Shown: positions 1 to 12,851, numbered from the stretch's first letter. The stretch: DNA of 64,000 bases from Bryoerythrophyllum caledonicum (GCA_963971425.1 OZ020519.1:23476786-23540785); one strand, 5' to 3'. Translations and numbers: made by a program. The notes: a model not told the origin generated them from the letters alone.

Positions 1-647
1 ATGTTATCCTAATAGAAGAAGGTATAATGAGTGTATTTACAGTTCAGATTTTAAATCCAACAATTATCAAGATTTGGTTCCTATTTAAATGGCTACTTTT
101 CAATATGCCCCTAGTAATTGCAAGTCCATTTCTCGTATCCTAAACACCTCCATTACTTGTCATTTTTGGCGTGCAATGACCTAACATAAGGCAAAATACA
201 GATCCATAAAATTCATGGAATGTGTAGTGGAAAAACAAGTCAATGTCTTGAGTCAAATCACTCTTACTCTATCCACACAAGGAAGAAAAAAAACATATTG
301 CACTCTTCAAGTGTATGTTTCTTACTATTGAGGTCAAAGTTTATGGAAGTTGTTGAGTGTCTTTTTTTAGTATTCAACTTGAAGATCCTAAGGTGGAAAA
401 TAGTTAAAGTTGTTTCAATTAATCTTGCAATGTCTCATCTTAAAGAGCCAATTTTGGGGTGGTTTTGGTGAAACATTGTCTCCGACCTTTAGGGTTAAAT
501 GTCGAAATAGGTTGTCTTCATATATGTTTCAAAAGAACCAAAACTGACATCAATTTACTAGAGGTATTTGCAAAGTGAGGCAAAGACTTTATGAGTGTTG
601 ATCTTTAGATTTTCATTTGTGATTATTTAAATAAGCCCTCGATTAGC
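1..647. other. AT-rich stretch, no gene seen
   Basis: No conserved protein, RNA or clear repeat boundary is seen. The short open frames here have no recognisable domain and look like chance frames in AT-rich DNA. Confidence 0.5.
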
Positions 648-651
648 TTAA

Positions 652-1576
652 CCCCTACATGACTATGACAATTCACACCAAAATCACTTCAAAAATTGTG
701 ATTCTAATGCAATGAGTAAGGAAGGAATCAAAAAAATATATTTCCAAATTTGACCATAGAATCTCAATTAGGACTTTATTAGTAACATACACACAAAATT
801 CAGAAACTTTTACCACACGAATTGAAAGATTATAGTGTTTGAAGTCAAGAAAATGGTTCAGTTTCTTTCCTACGTTGAGTAGATCAGCAAAGTTTGACTT
901 CACAAACTTGGTGGCAAGTGGTTGCACTACACAAGGTCTAAATCCACTAACATCATGTTAAGTATGATAGTTGTTCCTTATACACCAATTTTTTGAGCCA
1001 GAGAAGGGGTATAGCATATATAAAACAATTGTACAAGGAATGAAGGTTCAAAAATTGCCGATTCACCTTTTAATTTTTTATTGAACATAATATGTTTAAA
1101 ATTCATCATCCAAACGGTCAATTAGAAGGTTTACACCACCTATTGTTGTGGAGAAAATAAAAAATAAAAACATGAAGATTTCTAAGTTTATGTTGAAATG
1201 AAGAAATGCTTTTGGTACTTGCTTGACAATGTGTGACAATGTATGAAAATGTTTGACTTGGGTTGATATTTTTCACTAAAGACAAAAAAAAAATTGACAA
1301 GGAAATAATATCACTTGTTAATATTGAAAATTTTACATTCAATAGAGCGTCCTAGCAAAGGTTTTTGGAGGTACTTGACATGCTCGCTCTCCCCCATTTG
1401 AAATTCAAAACCCTATAACTTTTAAAATAAATGCCAAATTTAAGAAAAAATCGTTCTCCCACTGAGGTTTTTACAATGCCCATCTGCAGTAAAAAATTCA
1501 AGAGGAATGTTCTAAATTGACACCATAAGAACCTCACCAAATTTTCAAAAAGATTTGACACTTGGTCCTTTAGGGG
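652..1576 (-). mobile_element. TTAA element family A, copy 1
   Basis: A 925-bp non-autonomous element between TTAA at 648-651 and TTAA at 1577-1580. It begins CCCCT and ends in CTTGGTCCTTTAGGGG, the inverted-repeat end of family A. Its interior matches the other A copies in reverse: a segment about phrases such as TTGACTTCACTTGGTG and a late ATTTTCACATTG block read backwards here. No transposase frame is present. TTAA duplication with CCC/GGG ends is what is known for piggyBac-type elements; assignment to that superfamily is inference. Confidence 0.8.
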
Positions 1577-1580
1577 TTAA

Positions 1581-2139
1581 GTATGTTAAAAGATACAACT
1601 AAAATTCATAATAAAACATGACCTCTCCTTCTTCATCACCAAAGACAAGTAAAAATATTTCTAACTTGGATTTAAAGACTACAATAAGTATAGGCCACCA
1701 AAATTTACCATATCTGATGGCTATCAAGAGTGAAAAAATACTGTTCACTACATATACTATGGACTCAACTATTTCAAAATACCTCCACTAATTCCAGTAT
1801 ACGCAAATTCCAATGGTCCACCTCAATTTTCAACCCACATCAAATCATGTACCTCAAAAATTAGTGCAGGACGTTTCAAAATCGTTGACACAAAATTAAT
1901 GTAGATTAATGGAGAGGTGGCTGCAAGCGGCATGACATATGTTGAAATATGTCCACATTAATTTTGTTCTAAAACCAAAATTGATATGGTCCACATCATT
2001 TTTCACCCACATCACCAATGCATCCACACTAAGATTGGTGTAGTATTGAAATAAAAAAGGGGTTGTATCATAATGAGGCTTTGGGTGACACAACTAACTC
2101 AATTAGGTTCCCATCCTTGACATGCCCAGGGTGAATTGA
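1581..2139. other. No gene seen; short direct duplication
   Basis: AT-rich sequence without a supported gene. Two loosely similar stretches near 1805-1850 and 1985-2030 both carry GGTCCAC followed by a CCCACATCA motif, suggesting a decayed duplication. Confidence 0.4.
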
Positions 2140-2690
2140 CCCCCTCGTTGGTACTTATCCCAGGTGGGCCCCGTCTTGATAGCATGGGGTCATTTTTCTG
2201 GCCCTCTTATTTTGGGGGTCCGGAGGTATTTTTTGGATTTTTTTTGGACAAATTTGGGGCCTACGGCAATTGTTTATCCTACATGACCCACCCTTGCTAT
2301 AAATAGGGCCCCATCCAAAAACAAAATAGGGGCCAAGTTTGGCCCCACCACCTCGTGGCCCCCTCAGGTAAGTACCATCGAGGGGTCAATTCGTCGGCGC
2401 GGACAAGACGTCCCCACGCTCGGACTTACCCGAGGTGGCCCCCCATCTTAATTGCATGGGCTCATTTTTCTGGCCCTCCCATTTTTGGGGGGTCATAGGC
2501 TTTTTTGGCTTTTTAAAAAAAAAATTGGGGCATACGGCCCTAATTTAGTCTGTAAGTCCCCCTCTGGCTAAATTTAGGGCCCCATTCAAAAACAAAATAG
2601 TGGCCAGGTTTTGGCCCCACCACCTCATCCCCACCCGGAAAGTCCAAGCGTGGGGGATGTCCTGTCAAATCGCAATTCGTCCTGGGCTCC
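2140..2690. repeat. GC-rich block, two diverged tandem units
   Basis: Two units of roughly 270 bp (about 2140-2410 and 2425-2690) share GGTGGCCCC-like starts, a CATTTTTCTGGCCCTC stretch, AGGGCCCCAT followed by CAAAAACAAAATAG, and GGCCCCACCACCTC. Related segments occur near 20940-21060 and 48190-48440, so this is a dispersed repeat rather than a gene. It is clearly richer in G and C than its surroundings. Confidence 0.6.
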
Positions 2691-3923
2691 TTGACATACG
2701 CCTGCGATTTTCATAATGTTGTGACAATTCTGAGGTGAATCAAACTGTACCTTGTGGATAACCCAAGCCGATTGGCCGCTACAGGTATCACGGTTGTCAA
2801 AACAGTCTTGTTTGACCCAGGCCCGGTGTACCAGTTAAACTACAGTACTAGCATATATTCTCATCACTCACATCATGATCAGTTATCGGTTGTAAATTTA
2901 TTGCTATGCGTCCTCGATGGGGCCATCTTTTCAAAAGATCACATGCACTTTACTTGAATGCACCTTGTTAGACTTGTCCACCTGCCCATGATGCACAAAT
3001 TCCCAATCATTTTTCAAGTCACATTCACATGAGGCAAAAGTTGCCATCACCAAAAAAAAAAATCTTCTTCTTTTTCTTTTAACCTTTTAGCATCAAGTTT
3101 GTCGTTTTAGGGCTGACTTAGGTGTATTTCTGTTAATAGCTCATTGTGTGTAAGTTAGATGCACTTTTTTAGTCGTACTGTATCTCACACTAGTGAATAC
3201 CTTTCAAATGAAACAATGCCGGGGCGTATTGGTGCAAGCATTAGCGAGCTATAATGATTTGTATGAAGCGGGTGAATAATGAAATGTATCCAATGTGTAG
3301 ATGCTGGTGTGTATGATTTATTCTACTTGTGGATGCTCCCAAGCCTTGTGAAGCTCATGGGCGCGAAAGGGTTAAGAAATGTGAGCCTCAAAATCTTTTG
3401 GCCGTGATTTGTGTTTCCCATTCCTTCAACACCTCTTATCTTTTCACTTGACCTTCCAAGGATTTCCTTTAATGGCAATATTGTATCAAAACTTCTTATA
3501 TAATGGATGAATATGCCACATGTAGATGTAATCATTGTTTAAAAATAGATGGAAAGTCAAATATGGATGAATGTTGGAGTTTTTGGCTCGATGTTGCAAC
3601 TCTAGCAAAACATGAGACGAAATGAAAACCATGGAATGGATCGAGATCATCATGTTCTTGGCCAATATGCCACAAATGATTGATACAAGGTACAATATTA
3701 CTGTACTAATCAATATGGATTAACCCTTAAAGGTCCGAGAAGCCACATTTGGGTTGCAACCAATGATGTTTTCTGTGTATTTGACATACAAGGTGTAATT
3801 ATTGATGTATACAATAGTTACAAAAGTTTGTACTTGCATAGAGCGCAATCCAATGACACATGACAATTTTAATTTAGATCATTATTGCACCTACTACAAG
3901 CTTGAGAAGTTGCAGAATGGTCA
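2691..3923. other. No gene seen
   Basis: Short frames only, none with a recognisable domain. No clear repeat ends are visible. Confidence 0.4.
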
Positions 3924-4034
3924 TGTATTCTACACGTATGGTGTCGTATTTGAGCATGATTGTATTCTACACGTATGGTGTCATATTTGAGCATGATTGT
4001 ATTTTACATGTATGGTGTCGTATTTGAGCATGAT
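3924..4034 (+). repeat. 37-bp tandem repeat, three units
   Basis: Three head-to-tail copies start at 3924, 3961 and 3998. Each contains TGTATTCTACACGTATGG (TTTTACATG in the third) and TATTTGAGCATGAT. The unit resembles the segment of family B about TCATGTTCAAATACAACACC read on the other strand, so the array probably grew inside a family B remnant. Confidence 0.85.
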
Positions 4035-4187
4035 AAGGTTCACATATTGAAATGACCTCAAAATGAAAGATGTTAGTTGAAGATTCTTCAATCAGAAGGT
4101 GTATATCTTGCTAAATTTTAGTACTTTTTAATATGTTAAGAGTAAAGTATGTGACCATATATATGGTCCCCCACTAACCTTTGAGGG
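4035..4187 (-). mobile_element. TTAA element family B remnant
   Basis: Reverse-oriented remnant: the stretch ATGAAAGATGTTAGTTGAAGATTCTTCAAT and the following AAATTTTAGTA segment match the family B interior on the opposite strand. It ends at GAGGGTTAA (TTAA 4188-4191). The other end is lost in the 37-bp array. Confidence 0.55.
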
Positions 4188-4191
4188 TTAA

Positions 4192-5065
4192 ACAACACCC
4201 ATGACCCCATGCCCATGTGGGTTAAACCTTTAAAGCCGGGCTGGTTATAGCTAATGGTTGAACCTACGATTGTGATAGATTCTAAAGAGCCTCATCTACC
4301 ACACTTGTAGATTCTCCATCAGCCATAGCCAGCCCAACGTTATAGGGTTAATATTCTCTCCATGAAGCATAACACCATGTATGGAGAACAGACAACAATT
4401 CAGTCAGTTGGATGATTTAATTGGTTCCTAGATTTACCATATCATTCCATGGCCATTCCTACTTGTACAAAGACCTACGGGCTCTTTATTATATGAATGA
4501 TACCACAAAGCATGCCATGCTTATTCGAGATTTTTACTTTTCTAGTACCCAACAGAAGAACTGTAACTACACAACGTGAAGGAGGGTGTGTATCATACAC
4601 CTCCAGTAATATAATACATTTATCCCACACCAACCAATGCAAGGGAGATCAACAAGCTGGTTGATGTTGTGTGATGATATGTATCCCTGCCCTGGCCATA
4701 CTCGTACATAATCTATAGTATAATCAGTAATGATACAACTAGTGGTAACAGTGCTACCCTTTGAGCTAATATATACACTTAAGGTTTGTAGACACTGCAC
4801 TCAAGCCTACGCTTCTTGTAACCTTTTGAGGCAGAGCGCGTGATGATCATGATGTTGATGAGCCCATCTTCAAAGGGAGACGATGTTTCTACTCCCTGTC
4901 GTGATTAGTAAACAAGTCGATCTTCAAAGGGAGGTGATGTTGGCCAGACTCACCAAACATCTAGTCCTTGTCATGATTCCTGAACAAGGGAAGTTGGCCA
5001 CTCCCATCTTCTGGTCCCTGTCATGATACATTACTAATTTTATTTACATATTCAACATGATGAGA
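4192..5065. other. 3' flank of the PLATZ gene, no other gene seen
   Basis: No coding domain is recognised. A duplicated phrase, ATCTTCAAAGGGAG, occurs near 4868 and 4921 with CCTGTC(G/A)TGAT downstream of each, a short local direct repeat. The 3' UTR of the minus-strand PLATZ gene must lie in the right part of this stretch. Confidence 0.4.
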
Positions 5066-6858
5066 TTAGGCTCCCAGAGGCGCCCTCTTGGGAATGCCCT
5101 TCCGCCGCTTGGCCAGCCTTGGCACGTTGGAACGGGGTGGCGTCCGGGGCGACATGTCCACCACCAACAAGGTGCGCTGATGATCCGAGCTGTCCCGTGT
5201 CCATGCCCGCCTCTTGATCACATCCTCCATGGTTATGGACTCGTGGTCCGTCTCGGAGGCGCTCTCAGACATTTGCAGCTGAGAAACTTTCCTTGAGCGC
5301 GGCACCTTCTTCTGCGTAGAAGAGTCCTCTGAGTCTGAGGGGACTCGGGAGTTCGTGGACACTACCCCCTGTGGCTTCGGTTGTAGGAAGAAGGAGAGCT
5401 CCTTGTGTCTCTTGATCCCTGCAAGCTGCAAAAACATATGTTGCACATCATGTCAGAGACTGTAGACTCGGGAGTCTGGAAAACTTTACAACTTACAGAG
5501 TATTTACATCCAGACTACTACTCTATTCACCTTACATTGTGTGGATTTAATAGCAATGTGGATCATCTGAAGTAATATACATCGAGCACATGCATGTCAA
5601 GTTTTGAAAGGACATTCATTTTCAAGCAAGTGTGTGCAAGTCAAAGTTTACAACTAGTGTACAATTCAGATATCAATGTACAATTAGTGTGAACTTTCAT
5701 CCACGCTACATGAAGTGAACGGTGTAGTGATGCTGACAGTGGCTTGAGCATTATGTAATCTTACCCATAAACACCGTAAATGCCGAATCTGATAGCCAAG
5801 CTCCAAGCCCTTTCGTGGATATCTCTAATGTGTGGGAACAAAACCTAAAGCATTTTGGTGATGGTTAGTACCTTGCACCCTAAGGAGCAGAAGCGGAAAG
5901 TGTCGAGCAGGCTTCGCTCACACGTCTCGCACGTATTGGTCACGCCTTTCGCAGGTCGTGGCTGCGGCCTTTCATTGAGGAACACGACACGGGCGCTGTT
6001 GATTATGTACGTTTGCACCGTGGAGATGTCGAGCAGCTTCTGAATCTCCGAGACTCGGATGACATCGTGGTAGGAGGACCTCCGAATCTGCAGCCATTTG
6101 AAATCATGACATGAGAAGGCAATGCAAATGGAATAGATCATGTCGCTACACTGCTCATGGTAATTACCTGGACTACGTGATGATCCTTGTGATCCGCTGC
6201 GCATGAGGCGCAGATGCCGTCGCCCATACAGTTGAAGCAGAAGAGGTTGCATTCGCTCTTGGCCGAGACGCCGTGCACGGCGCAGGTGGCGAAGAAGTCC
6301 GCCTTCAGCAAGGGTTTCAACCACAGCGGGCCCTCCGTCAAATTGTCGTCCGCTTCCGAGTCCGCCATCACCGGACCTCCCTGCATTATTCAATCATGTG
6401 TGCACATTGTACGCAATCATTTGACTGAATCCAAAACCATGCCGCTTTTCCCGAACTATTCTCGGGAAAGCGAACTGACCTATAATGCAGGAATTTAATT
6501 CTTAATTAGGGATTAAGTTAAGTGACTCGCTAATCACGAGGACGGAGGCTAATGTCGTCTCTCTCATGTCAGGAAGAGGAACTCTTGACTAATTTGGCTA
6601 ATTCTCTACTCGAGACCAAGTCAAATCAAGACTCCACATTGCGTAAATTTGCAGATAACTCGAGTTTCTTTGCCAATTAGCCACGAGCACGGCATAATGA
6701 GCACGAGAGGGCGGGGCTTCTCTTGCGTGACATGTGATGCTCCAAACAGACAGGCAATAGAGTTTCACTTAATGCGCGACGTCGGCGCCAAGTGCGGAAA
6801 GAGGCGACAAATTAGGAACTACAGCAACGATGAAATTAAAAACGTGAATGCTCACCAT
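5066..6858 (-). CDS. PLATZ zinc-finger transcription factor
   Basis: PLATZ proteins are plant-specific nuclear factors that bind A/T-rich DNA and usually repress transcription. Four coding segments on the minus strand join in frame: 6858-6856 (the start ATG alone, at a GTGAGC donor), 6380-6168, 6087-5872 and 5425-5066 (stop TAA). All introns are GT-AG. The predicted product is 263 residues, typical for the family. Residues about 34-60 give the hallmark zinc ligands: CAVH, eleven residues, CFNC, five residues, CASC, then DHKDHH. Next come [19 protein letters not shown], the [19 protein letters not shown] core and [19 protein letters not shown]. The C-terminal exon is serine-rich and basic, ending [13 protein letters not shown], a likely nuclear signal. 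A second ATG five codons downstream (MADSEAD) could also serve as start. The TTG-initiated upstream frame in the first exon is probably 5' leader. Confidence 0.93.
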
Positions 6859-7892
6859 GCTCTTCGTCTTCTTCGACTTGAGGAGACTAGGAGACTCCGG
6901 TTGCGCTGCCGTGATCGCCAGCTCTGACGTCCTTACACCTCCAACAACCGCGCTTGGCAAATGTAGCAAACCGCGCGAACGGAGTCACGGTTTCTTTGTT
7001 CTCTCGTCGTCGACTCGTTGCCGGACCTATCCACTTTCCTCCTTCAAGCGTTAGAGAGAGCGGCTCTAGGTGCTAGTGAAGAAGGAGGTCATGCGCCGTG
7101 CATACACTTCCAATTGCACAGAAATTCAGCCCGCCGGCGAGGCTCCACACAAAACACGTAAGAACAACGAGATGCGGTAGGCGCCTCCAATTGAACAGTA
7201 GACGCGGATCCTTCTAGTGCATTGATCCAAAAACACGATCATCCAAATTGCTGCTCTTCCATTGTTGCAAGAACTCCTAACAATTCAACTGTAGTACTCG
7301 CAGGCGTACCTACTTCAAAGACAAACTGTCCAGAACGCCGTCAAGTAAATATTCAAGAAAATTAGCACTCCAAATAACACCGTCCCGTCGATCGAAGCAC
7401 TCTAGTTCTCTCCACTCCTCAGCCGATTGCGCGAAACCTCACAACCTGCGCCTGCCGTGCCGGAACGCTCCTCTCGCGCGCACAATGCAGCAAGGTGCCT
7501 GACCTCTAACAAAACGCTATCACACTACGAAAGAAACAATTGAGAGGCGCCTACGCAAGCTCCTTCCAAAAGGCGCGTCATCATCTTGTCGACGATCTCT
7601 CCCTCATCACGTCCGAAGCAGCAGCAGCAACATCATGAGCAGGTCATCCATATCGATAAAGCCGTCCTTGAAGTCCCTTCCTCTTCCTCGTTCTCTCTCT
7701 CTCGCTCTCCTACCAAATGTCCGTCAATTGCGACAAACAGCATCGACGCCACCTTACACTAAGTCATGGAAAAGAGAGGTTGGCCCCTCTCCAACCAACA
7801 AATAAACAAACCCTTCCAGGTTAACAAGTTACTATTATATTATGCTAGTTTTCGCGGGCGGCAGAGAGACGGGCCACTGATCAAAGCGGTGC
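6859..7892 (-). promoter_or_regulatory. 5' leader and promoter region of PLATZ gene
   Basis: This stretch is richer in G and C than most of the window, contains CT-rich runs near 7680-7720 (TCTCTCTCTCTCGC type), and has no supported gene of its own. It lies directly upstream of the PLATZ start, so it most likely holds the 5' UTR and promoter. The transcription start cannot be placed. Confidence 0.5.
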
Positions 7893-8464
7893 GTGGAACT
7901 CAACTTACTAGTGTGTTACTAGTATGTTACTAGTGTGTTACCAGTCATGTTACGGGTAGGACGCCCATGCTCTCGGCATCCACAATACCACAATAATATT
8001 ATTTTTACGGGAAGTAATGACCTCTAAAGGAGTGCGGGGAACATACAGCATTTCGTGGTACATGATTTTTTAATTTATTTTCACCAAAGTTGATGAATAT
8101 CACCACTGACTGTGACTTAAATGCGTTTAACACTAAGTATCATTTTCAATTGTAGTGCGTTGCTAGTGTGTTACTTGTAGGAGAGACTGTTATCTTGGGA
8201 ACTTTGGCAACATTTCGCTATGATCCAACATTCATAGATCTCAAAAAAGAAGAAGAACGTTGGTTCCCGGAGGAGACCGGCGTGAATAAAGTGTCTGTTC
8301 TCATAGATCTCATTAATTATCTAGATGCCAAAGTTTGCAAAAGCCACCAAAATTCCCAAAATCTCAAATGTCACTACTGTGGTGTGTTACTAGTAGAAGG
8401 GATTGTTATCAATGTGCTACTAGTACGCTACTAGCTGGAGACACTATTATCAATGTGTTACTAC

Positions 8465-8687
8465 TCTAAAAATGATGTTTAGTGTATCCACAATAATTGA
8501 TTTATAAGTGATATAGATTTTTACTCTTGATAAATATCTTTATCAACTATGTCTACAATGACCCGCCTCTTGAGTAGTGTAGTATAGACAATTGTGCTTT
8601 GGGTAAAAATCTTCATCAAAAATTTAAAAAACTATTAGCACATCTAAATCATACAATGTCGATACACAAAACATCATTTTTGTGTAG
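8465..8687. mobile_element. TA-type foldback MITE, diverged copy
   Basis: About 220 bp starting ...CTAAAAATGATGTTTAGTGT and ending ACATCATTTTTGTGTAGTG, i.e. complementary ends, with a central ACTCTTGATAAATAT / AAAATCTTCATCAA pairing. It resembles the copies at 8902-9118 and 57196-57411. Confidence 0.6.
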
Positions 8688-8901
8688 TGTGTTATGCTAC
8701 TAGTGTATCACCAGTGTGTTACTAATGTCTTACCAGTGTCGTACTAATGTGTTACTAGCGCATGTTACTAGTATGTTACATAGCGTGTTACTAGCGACGT
8801 GTGTAACTAGTATGTTACTTAGCGTGTTACTAGAGTGTTACTAGCATGTTACTAGCGCATTTTACAAGTATGTTACTTAGTGTGTTACAAGTGTGTTACT
8901 A

Positions 8902-9118
8902 CACTAATTGTGATGTTTAGTGTCATGGGCAATAAAAGACTTGTACATGCTGTAAGTGTTTACTTTTGATATAAATTTCTACCAAGAGCACAACAATCTA
9001 TACTACTCAAAGAGGGGGATCATAGTGGACATGGTCGGTAAAAATATTCATCAAGAGTGAAAACGTATAGCATTTACAAGTCATTTACTGCCCATGACAC
9101 TAAACATCAAAATCAGTG
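8902..9118. mobile_element. TA-type foldback MITE
   Basis: About 217 bp beginning CACTAATTGTGATGTTTAGTG and ending in the complementary CACTAAACATCAAAATCAGTG. The interior carries TATAGCATTTACAAGTCATTTAC, shared with the copy at 57196-57411. A TA dinucleotide precedes the left end; the right flank is degenerate. It is inserted among the GTGTTACTAG repeats. Confidence 0.7.
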
Positions 9119-9240
9119 TGGTGTGTTACTAGTATGTTATTGGTGTGTTACTAGCGAATGTTACTAGCGTGTTACTAGCGAATGTTACTAGCGTGTGTTA
9201 GAAGCGTGTGTTATTAGTGTGTTGGTAGTGTGTAGCTGGT

Positions 9241-9995
9241 AAGAGGCAGTGTTAGTCCAGGTGAGTTAGTGGTGATTTAGTGGTAGGTTAGTGTGGAGTG
9301 AAGGAGCAGGAGGGGCGGCCATGTTTGGGGCCCAAAGAGCATCCACAAAGGTGAGAGGGGCACTGAGTTGTGTAGAGGTGATTGGAGGTGATGAAAATGA
9401 TGAGATGGGGGCACGGAGTGGTGGTGGAGAGGGCGTCACCGTGTTGACCAAGTTGCGTGTGCGGGTGGAGCACTATATGCTTGCCTTCAAGGGCCCATGG
9501 CAGCTTCTCCTGCTGTGATTTCCCTTTCCCTTCGCCTTTGCCTTTGCCTTTCGTCGCTCTGGTCCAGGTTTTCAGCGGATGCAAACAAGCTAGAATATGC
9601 CTTCTGTACCCGATTCAGGGCCTCATGCAACTCTCTTGCCCATTCCCCCTCAAATATCTCGCTTCCTCCCTGTTTTCTTATGCCTCCCCCAATGAATTTA
9701 TAAGTGATGTGATGATCGGGTGAAAAGACCTACATTGGGAAATATTACAACAAACCGGAGAAACAAAGAACATGAGCAAACCAGCAAAGAGCACAGACAC
9801 AACAGGAGCCACTGGCAAAGGCCAAGCGACAACCAAGCGAAGAGCAAGGAGTAGAACCGAAAAACCCCAAGCGAAAACTCCGACAAGAGTGAGTGCAACG
9901 AGCTTCATGAAGAGAAAGTGTCAATTAGGCTCACGAGTAAAAGCACACTCCTCAAAATGATTGGAAGAGGGGTGCCATATGAGGGGAAGAACCTC
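9241..9995. other. No gene seen
   Basis: Mixed-composition sequence with several overlapping short frames on both strands. None shows a known domain, and the frames contradict each other, so no gene is called. A CTTTCCCTTCGCCTTTGCC run near 9530 is low complexity. Confidence 0.4.
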
Positions 9996-9999
9996 TTAA

Positions 10000-10926
10000 C
10001 CCCTAAAGGACCAAACATCCCCCGGGGTCAAATTGGATTTTGGGCATGTACCTACAATTCGAAAAAAAATCCTTTTTAATTAATTTTTTTTATACAAGAT
10101 AGCCTCTGATAAGAGCTTTGTGGAGATATTTTTATTTGATTTTTTGGATTTGTGGTTTGAAAGATAGTACCACTTTAAGCCAAAAGTGGGGACTCCGGGC
10201 ACCTCCAAAACTTTTGACAAAAGTTTCTATTGACATTGAGATTTTTCACACACATAAAAAATATTCCGGTCTTTAGAAATTTTCAAAAAAAATTCTTGTC
10301 TTTAGTGTAAAAAGGCATTTAATTTCAAGTCAAACATTTTCACACATTGTCAAGCAACGGGGGAAAAAAACTTCATCTTTTCTACATAAAACCTAGAGAT
10401 CTTCATATTTTTCACTTTTTATTTTTTCAACAACAATATGTGGTGAAAAACTTCTTATTGACCGTTTGGATTATCATTCAAATACATACGTAGTTCACAA
10501 AAAATTAAAACGTGAAATGGCAATTTTTGAACCTCCACTCCTTGCACACTTGTTTTGAATATGCTTCACCCCTTTTTTACCTCTAAAAATTGGTGTGCTG
10601 GGAAATAACATCATGCTTAAGACAATGGTAAAAGATTTAGACCTTGTACGATGCAAAAAATTTATACAAAGTGAAGTCAAAGTCTGCTGATCTACTCAAC
10701 ACATGGAAGAAAATGAACCATTGTTTTGACTTCAAACACTAAAATCTATCAATCCGTGCGGTGGATTGCAACCAAAATTTCATGGCATATTTATATAGAA
10801 GTCTATTTGAAGATCTTACGGTTGAAAATCCGAATTGCACTTTTAAAATGTGATTTTCATGTCTCTTTTTGGCACTGGCAGTTTTGGATTGGTTTTAGAG
10901 CGAAAGTGGTCGTGGTCCTCTAGGGG
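10000..10926 (+). mobile_element. TTAA element family A, copy 2
   Basis: A 927-bp element between TTAA 9996-9999 and TTAA 10927-10930. The left end is CCCCTAAAGGACCAA and the right end GGTCCTCTAGGGG, near-perfect complementary ends. The right quarter (about 10740-10910) differs from most A copies and matches the stretch near 46380-46590, so this copy is chimeric or belongs to a subfamily. No coding capacity is seen. Confidence 0.85.
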
Positions 10927-10930
10927 TTAA

Positions 10931-12783
10931 GTGATGTGATGATCGGCTACATTTCCTCCCTAAGAAGAATATTGAAAGGATTGGTATTGGGTTGTCAATC
11001 GGTTTTTGGTTGTTTTCAGCAGAGTCTTCTTCTTCCTAGGTCTTTTTTTTTTTTTAAAGAACTATTTAGCCCCTTTTCTTTTCTTTTCTTTTCACGACAT
11101 GTGTCAGTGTGTGTGCCTTGGATCCATAATCCAAACCAGGGTTGTGTATATTGGTGGACAAGGCCCTTCAATTGACCCTATCGGACATGGCATAATATGT
11201 TTATTTCTCATTTGTTTCAAACATTTTTGTTGCATGTTCTTCAATTTTTTAGGAATGTTCTTTGAATGCAGTCAAATATGTACAACTCTGATGGATATAG
11301 GACTTGTTGGATGGACATGTAGACAGATGGACGAGAACAATTGCATGTTTACCAAGAGAACTCTGATCCAAACTACGGTAGTGTTGTATATTTTGTAGGG
11401 TCAAGCCCTCCTAGAGTTCTTGTTAAGGCCTCTTTAGTAGAAGAATGAAATCAGGAAATTTCTTAACCCTTACAGGACCATGACCATACTTTTGAGAGAG
11501 GAAATCCAAGATTATCGATGACACTGTTAATATAAGACATTTACATACTATGATCTCACTCCACTTCCAACCGAAGGACATTGTCATATCCACTAGAAGA
11601 GCACATTAAATTTTTGTATATAATCTTCGAATCCACCACCTGTAGATTATAGATTTTAAGAAAAGTTTAATAGTCTATCTTGTATCCTCATTTTCTAAAT
11701 TTACCACACTAAGTGTTCTTCATGATATGAAATTTGTACATTACACAAAGTTGCTACTATGTACCATTACAGTCCATATGATGTAAGTTACATATCCACC
11801 AGATTTTAGGTGTATTGAAAGTGTTTAACATATTTAAAACAAACTTACAATAGGAAGGGGTCAAAATTCAATCAAATACATTTTATCCTTGTGTGGTCTC
11901 AATTTCAAGTAAATTCGTATTTCAAATGGTGAACAGACGTGTTGAATTTTTTCATACGGTGAACATAAATGTTATACTTTTTCTTGCCCAAGGCTCTAGG
12001 GTGCTCTCCAAAATGAATTCTATTACCTTACATTTTTGTGAAAATTTTAAGCATGTTGTAAAGCTTTTACATATGCTTAAGAGAAAAATAAATCTCATCT
12101 AACTTGCATTATATAGACTTGGATAAATAGAAACTAAATGCACACTAATTCAAATTTACTGTGAAGTTTCAGTATTCATGACTCCCCTTGATGTTCTTCC
12201 ATTCTTAACTCTTTAGGCCTTTGAGCTCACAAGGCCTAGAAAGAATCTACAATTGTAATAGATCATGTAGAATAACATTTGAGGAGAGGGTATATTTCAT
12301 CTTGACCCCACTTCACGAAAATCAGGCTGACCACCAGTTCTTGATGCCTATTTGTGCCCCGATGGTCTCATCAGAATCGTCGTAACCTATTGCATGTATG
12401 TCGCAAACTATTTTGGCCCATGTTTCCTCAATTCAATGCTATGGTGCAATTTCATCCCCCAAGAGACCATGTCTCGGCCTTCTAGGTCTTAAAGGGTTGA
12501 ATTTGTTTTTATTTCAAGCTTGAAAGGAACCATAATGTCTAGCCCAACAAGATCCTATTCTCCTCCACAATCCCTCACCTCCTCAAAATGTCGGCCTCAC
12601 AAAACCCCACAAGCAACAGCCTGCTACGCTTAAAAGGTTGGACAAGGAGCTGGAAAACAAAATCATTAATGAAAAATTTATTAAAACTACAAGAGGGGCA
12701 GCCTCGGTAGCCTCTGGGGCACCAGCGTTACGCCGGAAGAAGCCTTGAAAATAGGGCCTCTTCCTATAAAGCTATATTGTTCA

Positions 12784-12784
<1 letters not shown>
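10931..12784. other. No gene seen
   Basis: Long AT-rich stretch. Frames at 10936-11175 and 11006-11398 have no recognisable domain and overlap poly-T and simple sequence. No splice-joined protein could be supported. Confidence 0.4.

Positions 12785-12844
<60 letters not shown>
12785..12844. repeat. (TA)n(TG)n microsatellite
   Basis: About eighteen TA units followed directly by about twelve TG units. Confidence 0.98.

Positions 12845-12851
<7 letters not shown>

Larger units (their letters stand above)
7893..9240. repeat. Scattered GTGTTACTAG-type short tandem repeats
   Basis: The motif GTGTTACTAGT/C, with variants ATGTTACTAG and GTGTTACCAG, recurs in clusters at about 7905-7950, 8685-8905 and 9115-9235, with spacing of 11-14 bp. 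The clusters flank two TA-type MITEs. No open reading frame here has a recognisable domain. Confidence 0.75.

Noticed and set aside
6769-6969. Extra N-terminal exon of the PLATZ protein
   Set aside because: The open frame begins with TTG, not ATG; the first ATG in frame is the one at 6858 at the splice donor. The upstream residues have no PLATZ similarity.
7893-9240. CRISPR-like array
   Set aside because: The repeated word is short, spacing is irregular and the context is plant nuclear DNA.
11006-11398. 130-codon frame with hydrophobic N-terminus
   Set aside because: Starts in poly-T and no domain or splice context supports it.
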